Shown piece by piece: positions 57,297-64,000 of a stretch of 64,000 nt of DNA. The stretch is from Oscillospiraceae bacterium (lineage in GTDB: Bacteria > Bacillota > Clostridia > Oscillospirales > CAG-272): positions 124,001 through 188,000 of the forward strand of contig SVUA01000001.1 in assembly GCA_015063485.1 (NCBI GenBank), given 5' to 3'. Position 1 is the first letter of the stretch. Each line of letters begins with the position of its first letter. Both the position numbers and the translations under genes were made by a program. The notes beneath the pieces were generated by a model that was not told the origin of the DNA, did not search any database, and saw only the letters and a program-made list of their open reading frames with translations.

Positions 57297-57740
57297 ATTA
57301 CCGTTTCGCCGAGTGTCGACAAATCACCGAGAATACGCTACCATAAGGTTCCGTTGGGGGCGACTTTGCGCGGGTTTAATCTCTGTTACCCGACCACCGA
57401 CAGTGTCGGTCTCAAAAATCGGGGACTGACACTGCTGTTTTTTGCTTTATCACACTATGGCGGAGTTTCGTTATGACTATCCGCACCAAACAGTAGAAAT
57501 CCGAACCTTATCACACGACGGTGGGGGTCGTTTTTTCTCTTTTTATTTATATACATTGTTTTTTGAGATTTATTTCGATGTCGAATAATTATGCAAAACT
57601 TATGAATAATTTTTCGCGCGAAAGCAAAGACGAAAGCAAAGCTGTGCGTGCAATTTACACAAATGGGTAACCGATAATTTATTGATAATACAACAAATTT
57701 CCGAAAATACGAAAAGCTAAAAAAAATATTATATTATCTA

Positions 57741-57768
57741 TTGACAAATTTAAAAAAAGTTGTATAAT
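57741..57768 (+). promoter_or_regulatory. Promoter of arg operon
   Basis: TTGACA - 16 nt - TATAAT upstream of argG. Confidence 0.8.
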
Positions 57769-57791
57769 ATATGCATAAACCAAAAAAACAA

Positions 57792-57805
57792 TGAATAAAT
57801 ATTCG
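57792..57805 (+). promoter_or_regulatory. Candidate ARG box (ArgR/AhrC operator)
   Basis: TGAATAAATATTCG close to TGNATWWWWATNCA, between promoter and argG start. Confidence 0.5.
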
Positions 57806-57821
57806 AAAGGAAATACACACC

Positions 57822-59042
57822 ATGAATAAAAATGAAATTAAAAAAGTTGTTCTCGCCTACTCGGGCGGACTTGATACCTCTATCATCATTCCGTGGCTCA
57901 AGGAAAACTACAATAACTGCGAGGTAATCGCTGTTTCGGGTAACGTCGGACAGGCTGACGAGCTTGAGGGCCTTGAGGAAAAGGCTATCAAGACGGGTGC
58001 TTCCAAGCTTTACGTTCTTGACCTCACAGACGAGTATGTTGACGAATACATAATCCCCACCATGAAGGCTGGTGCTATCTACGAGGAATATCTCCTCGGA
58101 ACGAGCCACGCGCGTCCTTGCATCGCAAAGGGCCTTGTTGAGATCGCTCTCAAGGAGGGCGCGGACGCTATCTGTCACGGTTGTACGGGTAAGGGTAACG
58201 ATCAGGTTCGTTTTGAACTTGCTATCAAGCATTTTGCTCCCAATATGCCTATCATCGCTCCTTGGCGTGAGTGGGACATCAAGTCTCGTGACGAGGAGAT
58301 AGACTACGCAGAGGCGCACAACATTCCTCTGAAGATAAACCGTGAGACCAATTACTCCAAGGACAAGAACCTCTGGCACTTGTCTCACGAGGGACTTGAC
58401 CTCGAGGATACGGGCAACGAGCCTTTGTACGAAAAGGAAGGATTTCTTGAAATGGGCGTTTCTCCCATCAAAGCGCCTGACGTTCCTACCTACATCGAGC
58501 TTGATTTCGAACAGGGTATTCCCGTAGCATACAACGGACAGAAGATGAGCGCAAAGGAGATAATCCTCGCGCTTAACGAGGTTGGCGGAAAGAACGGTAT
58601 AGGACTTCTCGATATCGTTGAGAACCGTCTTGTCGGCATGAAGTGCCGCGGCGTTTACGAGACTCCCGGTGGATCTATTCTTTACAAGGCGCACACCGTT
58701 CTTGAGAGCATCTGCCTTGATAAGATGACAATGCACGAAAAGCAGAAGCTTTCCATTACCTTTGCGGAGCTCGTTTACAACGGTCAGTGGTTCACACCTC
58801 TCCGCGAGGCTCTCAGCGCGTTCGTTGATAAGACTCAGGAAAAGGTTACGGGCAAGGTTCGTCTCAAGCTTTACAAGGGCAATATGATAAACGCAGGCGT
58901 ATGGAGTCCCTACTCCCTTTACAGCGAGGAGATCGCTACTTTTGGTGAGAGCGATTACGACCAGAAGGATTCCGCAGGATTCATCAATCTGTACGGTCTG
59001 CCGATAAAGGTTCAGGCTATCGTAGACGCAAAGAACAAGTAA
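57822..59042 (+). CDS. argG: Argininosuccinate synthase
   Basis: [36 protein letters not shown]; full-length 406 aa. Confidence 0.97.
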   Translation: MNKNEIKKVVLAYSGGLDTSIIIPWLKENYNNCEVIAVSGNVGQADELEGLEEKAIKTGASKLYVLDLTDEYVDEYIIPTMKAGAIYEEYLLGTSHARPCIAKGLVEIALKEGADAICHGCTGKGNDQVRFELAIKHFAPNMPIIAPWREWDIKSRDEEIDYAEAHNIPLKINRETNYSKDKNLWHLSHEGLDLEDTGNEPLYEKEGFLEMGVSPIKAPDVPTYIELDFEQGIPVAYNGQKMSAKEIILALNEVGGKNGIGLLDIVENRLVGMKCRGVYETPGGSILYKAHTVLESICLDKMTMHEKQKLSITFAELVYNGQWFTPLREALSAFVDKTQEKVTGKVRLKLYKGNMINAGVWSPYSLYSEEIATFGESDYDQKDSAGFINLYGLPIKVQAIVDAKNK

Positions 59043-59052
59043 TCATTTTATG

Positions 59053-59099
59053 CCGTCCTGCGAGGGATTTTTCTTGCAGGACGGATTTTGGCGTTAAAT
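59053..59099 (+). terminator. Hairpin downstream of argG
   Basis: ccgtcctgc ... gcaggacgg followed by atttt. Confidence 0.5.
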
Positions 59100-59124
59100 A
59101 AGGCTGATTTTTAAGGAGAAAAAC

Positions 59125-60048
59125 ATGACGAAGGTATTTATAGACGGAAGTGCGGGAACGACGGGACTGCGCATTTACGAGCGGATCGGAGCGCGAAAAG
59201 AGATAGAGATGATAACTCTTTCAGAGGAAAGACGAAAGGATAGCGGTGCGAGAGCGGAGGCTCTTGCGGCGGCAGACGTTGCGTTTCTTTGCCTTCCCGA
59301 TGCGGCGGCAATAGAAGCGGTCGAGCTTGCGGGAGACGCAGGTGTTGCTATAATAGATACGTCGACGGCGCACAGAACGAACAGCGCGTGGACGTACGGT
59401 TTCCCCGAGCTTTCGGGACTTAGAGAAAAAATAGCTGTGTCAAAGCGTATCGCAAATCCGGGTTGCCACGCGAGCGGATTCGTTTCTCTTGTCGCGCCTC
59501 TCGTTGAGGCGGGTATAATTTCGCGTGACGCAAAGCTTTCGTGTTTTTCTCTTACAGGATACACGGGCGGTGGCAAAAAGATGATCGCCGAATATGAGGA
59601 CACGGGAAGAGATGCTCTTCTCGATGCTCCGAGAATGTACGGACTTACGCAGACTCATAAGCACCTTCCCGAAATGAAGGCTCTTTGCGGACTTGAAAAT
59701 GCTCCTGTTTTCTGTCCTATCGTAGCTCCGTTTGCTTGCGGAATGGAGGTCACAGTACCTTTGTTTGCGAGTGATGTCAAGGGAACTCTTGACGATATAA
59801 AGAACGTTTATCGCGAATATTATAAAAAAGGGCTTGTCAGATTCGTCGACGGTGAGAGCGAGGGAGGCTTCCTCTCAGCAAACGCTTTTTCGGGCAGAGA
59901 CGATATGCAGATAACGGTCTGCGGAAATGACGAGAGATTCACGCTTGTGGCGCGATTTGACAATCTTGGCAAGGGCGCGTCGGGCGCGGCTATTCAAAAC
60001 ATGAACATTTTACTCGGACTTCCCGAGGATACGGGACTTAACGTTTGA
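59125..60048 (+). CDS. argC: N-acetyl-gamma-glutamyl-phosphate reductase (short, type 2)
   Basis: MTKVFIDGSAGTTGLRIYERI, IANPGCHASGFVSLVAPL, 307 aa. Confidence 0.93.
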   Translation: MTKVFIDGSAGTTGLRIYERIGARKEIEMITLSEERRKDSGARAEALAAADVAFLCLPDAAAIEAVELAGDAGVAIIDTSTAHRTNSAWTYGFPELSGLREKIAVSKRIANPGCHASGFVSLVAPLVEAGIISRDAKLSCFSLTGYTGGGKKMIAEYEDTGRDALLDAPRMYGLTQTHKHLPEMKALCGLENAPVFCPIVAPFACGMEVTVPLFASDVKGTLDDIKNVYREYYKKGLVRFVDGESEGGFLSANAFSGRDDMQITVCGNDERFTLVARFDNLGKGASGAAIQNMNILLGLPEDTGLNV

Positions 60049-60067
60049 AAATAAAGGAGATATAAAT

Positions 60068-61282
60068 ATGAAAACTATAAACGGAGGAGTTTGCGCGGCA
60101 AAGGGCTTTAGCGCAAACGGAGTACATTGCGGAATACGTAAGAACCGCACAAAGCGCGACCTTGCGCTCATTTACAGTGAAGTACCCGCAACGGCGGCGG
60201 CAGTTTACACGACGAATCTCGTTAAGGGCGCGCCCCTTACGGTCACAAAGTCTCATATAGCGGACGGCTACGCACAGGCGGTCATCTGCAACAGCGGAAA
60301 CGCTAACACCTGTAACGCAAACGGCATTGAGATAGCAGAGCAGATGAGTGAGCTTCTCGCTAAAGAGATGGGTATCAAGGCTTCCGACGTAGTAGTTGCA
60401 TCTACGGGCGTTATCGGTCAGCCTCTTGACATTGAGCCTATCAAGAACGGTATTCCCGCGCTTGTAGCAGGACTTTCAAAGGACGGAACGGACGCCGCGG
60501 CAGAGGGTATCATGACGACAGACGTCGCGAAAAAGGAGATAGCCGTTGAGTTTACCGTTGGTGGCAAGACCTGCCATATAGGCGGTATCGCAAAGGGAAG
60601 CGGAATGATACATCCGAACATGGCTACCATGCTCGTGTTTATCACGACCGACGCGGCTATCAGCGCCGAGATGCTTCAAAAGGCATTGTCAAGCGATATA
60701 AAGGATACCTTTAACATGGTAAGCGTTGACGGAGATACGTCGACCAACGACATGGTGACCGTTCTTGCAAACGGAATGGCAGGAAATGCGGAGATAACTT
60801 CCGAGGGCGAGGATTTCTCCGAGTTCATGAAAGCGCTCAATACAGTTACCGTTTATCTTTGCCGTATGATTGCGGGTGACGGTGAGGGAGCTACAAAGCT
60901 TCTCGAATGTAAGGTCTCGGGCGCAAAGGACGTAGCGACCGCAAAGACCGTTGCGAAGAGCGTTATCTGCTCGAGTCTTCTCAAGGCGGCTATGTTCGGC
61001 GCTGACGCTAACTGGGGACGTGTTCTGTGCGCTATCGGTTACAGCGGTGCAGACGTTGACGTAAATGCGGTGGACGTTTCGTTCAAGAGCGTAAAGGGAG
61101 AAATTACTGTTTGCGTAAACGGCGCGGGCGTGGAATTCTCCGAGGAAAAGGCAAAGGAGATACTTCTCGAACGCGATATAGAGATAATCATTTCAGTTGG
61201 CGACGGTGAGGGTACGGCTACCGCTTGGGGCTGTGACTTGACCTACGATTACGTAAAGATAAACGGCGATTACCGCACGTAA
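60068..61282 (+). CDS. argJ: Bifunctional ornithine acetyltransferase/N-acetylglutamate synthase
   Basis: NSGNANTCNANG, MATMLVFITTDA (processing site), SRDGDTSTNDM-like VDGDTSTNDM. Confidence 0.95.
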   Translation: MKTINGGVCAAKGFSANGVHCGIRKNRTKRDLALIYSEVPATAAAVYTTNLVKGAPLTVTKSHIADGYAQAVICNSGNANTCNANGIEIAEQMSELLAKEMGIKASDVVVASTGVIGQPLDIEPIKNGIPALVAGLSKDGTDAAAEGIMTTDVAKKEIAVEFTVGGKTCHIGGIAKGSGMIHPNMATMLVFITTDAAISAEMLQKALSSDIKDTFNMVSVDGDTSTNDMVTVLANGMAGNAEITSEGEDFSEFMKALNTVTVYLCRMIAGDGEGATKLLECKVSGAKDVATAKTVAKSVICSSLLKAAMFGADANWGRVLCAIGYSGADVDVNAVDVSFKSVKGEITVCVNGAGVEFSEEKAKEILLERDIEIIISVGDGEGTATAWGCDLTYDYVKINGDYRT

Positions 61283-61301
61283 TATCAAAAGGAGAAAATC
61301 A

Positions 61302-62168
61302 ATGATAGACAATCATTTTTCAAATATGGAGCGCGCGGAGGTACTTACGCAGGCGCTTCCTTATATCAGACGTTACACGGGTAAGGTCGTAGTTATCAAA
61401 TACGGCGGAAACGCTATGATAAACGAGCAGCTTAAAGAACAGGTAATGGAGGACATTGCACTTTTGTGGCTTATAGGTGTAAAGGTCGTTCTCGTTCACG
61501 GCGGCGGACCTGAGATAAACGAGCTTATGGATAAGCTCGGAAAGAAGCCCGAGTTTGTAAACGGACTTCGCGTTACCGACAAGGAGACTATGGACATCGT
61601 TCAGATGGTGCTTGCGGGAAAGGTCAACAAGACGCTTGTAAATTTGCTTGAGATGAAGGGCTGTAAGGCTATGGGTATCTCAGGTATGGACGGCAGACTT
61701 ATTGAGTGTAAAATAAAGGACGAGCAACTCGGATACGTTGGAAAGATAACGAAGATACATATCGATCCCGTTATAGATCTTCTCGAAAAGGGATATACTC
61801 CCGTTATATCTACGGTAGGCTGCGATAAAGCCGGAAATACCTATAATATCAACGGAGACACCGCAGCGGCTTATATCGCGGGTGCGCTCAACGCGGAGAG
61901 ACTTATTATGATGACCGATATCGCGGGGCTTTTGCGCGACAAGGACGACTCTTCAACTCTTATTGCGGAGGTTACAGTTCCCGAAGCCAAAGAGCTTCAA
62001 AAAGAGGGAATTATTTCGGGTGGTATGATACCGAAGGTCGAGTGTTGCATCGAGGCAATAGAGAAAGGCGTTAAAAACGTTATTATCATGGACGGACGCG
62101 TACCGCACTCCATTCTTATGGAGCTTCTCACCGACGAGGGCGCGGGTACTATGGTAACGGGAGGCTGA
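61302..62168 (+). CDS. argB: Acetylglutamate kinase
   Basis: VVIKYGGNAM, VLVHGGGPEINELM, NINGDTAAAYIAGAL. Confidence 0.96.
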   Translation: MIDNHFSNMERAEVLTQALPYIRRYTGKVVVIKYGGNAMINEQLKEQVMEDIALLWLIGVKVVLVHGGGPEINELMDKLGKKPEFVNGLRVTDKETMDIVQMVLAGKVNKTLVNLLEMKGCKAMGISGMDGRLIECKIKDEQLGYVGKITKIHIDPVIDLLEKGYTPVISTVGCDKAGNTYNINGDTAAAYIAGALNAERLIMMTDIAGLLRDKDDSSTLIAEVTVPEAKELQKEGIISGGMIPKVECCIEAIEKGVKNVIIMDGRVPHSILMELLTDEGAGTMVTGG

Positions 62169-62169
62169 T

Positions 62170-63348
62170 ATGAGCGATATACAGATTCGCGACAAGGAAT
62201 ATATTGCGGGTACGTACGCAAGATTTCCCGTTGAGATAGTAAGCGGAAAAGGCTCGGAGGTATATGATACTGAGGGCAAAAGATATATAGATATGGGTTC
62301 TGGAATAGGAGTTACCGCTTTCGGTATTTCGGATAACGAATGGGTAGCGGCTGTCACAAGCCAGCTTTCAAGGGTTCAGCATATGTCGAACCTTTATTAT
62401 ACCGAGCCTTGCGGAAAGCTTGCCGAAATGCTTTGTACCCGTACGGGAATGAGCAAGGTCTTCTTTGGCAATTCGGGTGCAGAAGCTAACGAATGCGCTA
62501 TAAAGGTCGCTCGCAAATACGCCGCGGAAAAGAAGGGCAATGATTATTTTACGATAATCACGCTTGAAAACGGATTCCACGGAAGAACGCTGACGACACT
62601 TGCTGCTACGGGACAGGAGCATTATCATGAGCTGTTCCAGCCTTTGACTCCCGGATTTATCCATACTCCCGCAAACGATTTTGACGCATTTTTGAAGCTC
62701 GCAAAAGAGAATAAGGTTGCGGGTATTATGATAGAATGTATTCAGGGAGAGGGCGGAGTGAACGTACTTGAGCCCGATTTTGTAAAGGGCGTTGCCGCAT
62801 ACGCAAAGGAAAACGATATAGTTCTTGTCGTTGACGAGGTACAGACGGGCAACGGACGTACGGGTGAGCTTTACGCTTATATGCATTACGGAATTTCTCC
62901 CGATGTTGTTACTACCGCAAAGGGTATCGGAGGCGGACTTCCGCTCGGAGCGGCTATTCTTTCCGAAAAGGTTCAAAACGTTCTCGGCTTTGGCGATCAC
63001 GGCTCTACGTTTGGCGGAAACCCCGTCGCTTGCGCGGGCGGTGTCAGCATTATTGAGCGCATAGACGAAAAGCTTCTTGCCGATATAAAGGCAAAGAGCG
63101 AGTACATCTTTTCCGCATTTGACGGAGCGAAAGGTGTAAAGTCTGTAAGCGGTCTTGGACTTATGGTGGGGATCGAGACCGAAGCGGCGGCTTCCGACGT
63201 GGTCAAAAAATGTATCGAGCGCGGAGTTCTTTGCTTGACGGCAAAGCATAAGGTAAGACTTTTACCCGCTCTCAATATTCCCATGGACGTACTCAAAGAG
63301 GCGGTAGAGATAATAAAGTCGGTTGCCGCCGAGCTTTCAAACTCATAA
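62170..63348 (+). CDS. argD: Acetylornithine aminotransferase
   Basis: FFGNSGAEANECAIKVARKYA, FHGRTLTTLAATGQ, VDEVQTGNGRTG, GDHGSTFGGNPVACA. Confidence 0.96.
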   Translation: MSDIQIRDKEYIAGTYARFPVEIVSGKGSEVYDTEGKRYIDMGSGIGVTAFGISDNEWVAAVTSQLSRVQHMSNLYYTEPCGKLAEMLCTRTGMSKVFFGNSGAEANECAIKVARKYAAEKKGNDYFTIITLENGFHGRTLTTLAATGQEHYHELFQPLTPGFIHTPANDFDAFLKLAKENKVAGIMIECIQGEGGVNVLEPDFVKGVAAYAKENDIVLVVDEVQTGNGRTGELYAYMHYGISPDVVTTAKGIGGGLPLGAAILSEKVQNVLGFGDHGSTFGGNPVACAGGVSIIERIDEKLLADIKAKSEYIFSAFDGAKGVKSVSGLGLMVGIETEAAASDVVKKCIERGVLCLTAKHKVRLLPALNIPMDVLKEAVEIIKSVAAELSNS

Positions 63349-63363
63349 ATTTGGAGGAAACAA

Positions 63364-64000
63364 ATGTTGAATTTAAAGGGAAAGAGCTTTTTAAAGCTTC
63401 TTGATTTCACTCCTGCGGAGATAGAGGGACTTATCGACCTTGCCGCAGAGCTTAAGGCAAAGAAAAAGGCGGGAGTACCGCACAGACTTTGCGAGGGCAA
63501 GAATATAGCTCTCGTATTTGAAAAGACAAGTACCCGTACGCGTTGCGCGTTCGAGGTTGCGGGCGCAGACCTCGGTATGCACCCTGTGTATCTCGATCCC
63601 ACGGGCTCGCAGATAGGCAAAAAGGAAAGCATTGCCGATACGGCTCGTGTTCTTGGCAGAATGTTCGACGGTATAGAGTACCGCGGATACGGTCAGGAGA
63701 TAGTTGAAGAGCTTGCCTCGTATGCGGGTGTCCCTGTATGGAACGGACTTACAAACGAGTTCCACCCCACACAGATACTTGCGGACTTTTTGACGGTACG
63801 TGAGCATTTCGGAAAGCTCAAGGGCATAAAGCTCGTTTATATGGGCGACGCGCGTTACAACATGGGTAACTCCCTCATGGTAGGCTGCGCGAAGATGGGA
63901 ATGCATTTCGTCGCTTGCGCGCCGAAAAAGTATTTCCCAGATTCCGCTCTTGTAAACGAGTGCATGGCTATCGCCAAGGAAACGGGTGCTGTGCTTGAAT
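63364..64000 (+). CDS. argF: Ornithine carbamoyltransferase (truncated by right window edge)
   Basis: Reading from ATG 63364: [37 protein letters not shown]...[22 protein letters not shown]; no stop before 64000. Confidence 0.93.
   Translation, partial: MLNLKGKSFLKLLDFTPAEIEGLIDLAAELKAKKKAGVPHRLCEGKNIALVFEKTSTRTRCAFEVAGADLGMHPVYLDPTGSQIGKKESIADTARVLGRMFDGIEYRGYGQEIVEELASYAGVPVWNGLTNEFHPTQILADFLTVREHFGKLKGIKLVYMGDARYNMGNSLMVGCAKMGMHFVACAPKKYFPDSALVNECMAIAKETGAVLE

Noticed and set aside
57750-58736. 328-aa minus-strand ORF antisense to argG
   Set aside because: Overlaps a clear ArgG; no domain; explained by open complementary frame.
62368-63249. 293-aa minus-strand ORF antisense to argD
   Set aside because: Overlaps a clear ArgD with conserved motifs; no RBS or domain support.

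Overview
The window looks like a chromosomal segment of a gut-type anaerobic Firmicute (Clostridia-like; inferred from gene content only). Its centrepiece is a ~15 kb minus-strand bacterial microcompartment (BMC) operon (about 17108 down to 1908). In transcription order it encodes a glycyl-radical 1,2-propanediol/glycerol-type dehydratase, its radical-SAM activase, a PduU/EutS-like shell protein, a PduV/EutP-like GTPase, a class II (fuculose-1-P type) aldolase, a GlcG/HbpS protein, a Zn alcohol dehydrogenase, six further BMC-H genes (four nearly identical), a BMC-P vertex protein, PduS, PduT, a DeoR regulator, acetate kinase, a PduP-like CoA-acylating aldehyde dehydrogenase and PduL. This matches the known fucose/rhamnose-type glycyl-radical microcompartments (GRM group). 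Features deserving attention are at least five predicted encapsulation peptides, a Cys-rich linker joining aldolase to its C-terminal targeting helix, a Lys-rich tail on one shell protein, PduS/PduT without any B12 enzyme, and a tandem array of shell genes. A divergent gene of unknown function (HTH-like N-terminus plus hydrolase-like barrel) shares three copies of a candidate operator with the BMC operon. Other content: a fucokinase (partial) plus fucose mutarotase, GH13 branching enzyme, AzlCD, GH3, GH78, three tandem M42 peptidases, PTS EI/EIIA/HPr, a T-box-controlled TrpXYZ-like ABC transporter with an apparent Tyr (UAC) specifier, tRNA-Leu(UAG), a Gfo/Idh/MocA pseudogene, a beta-helix protein with exporter and AraC regulator, a palindromic 27-bp inverted-repeat element, an unexplained structured intergenic region, and an argGCJBDF operon running off the right edge.
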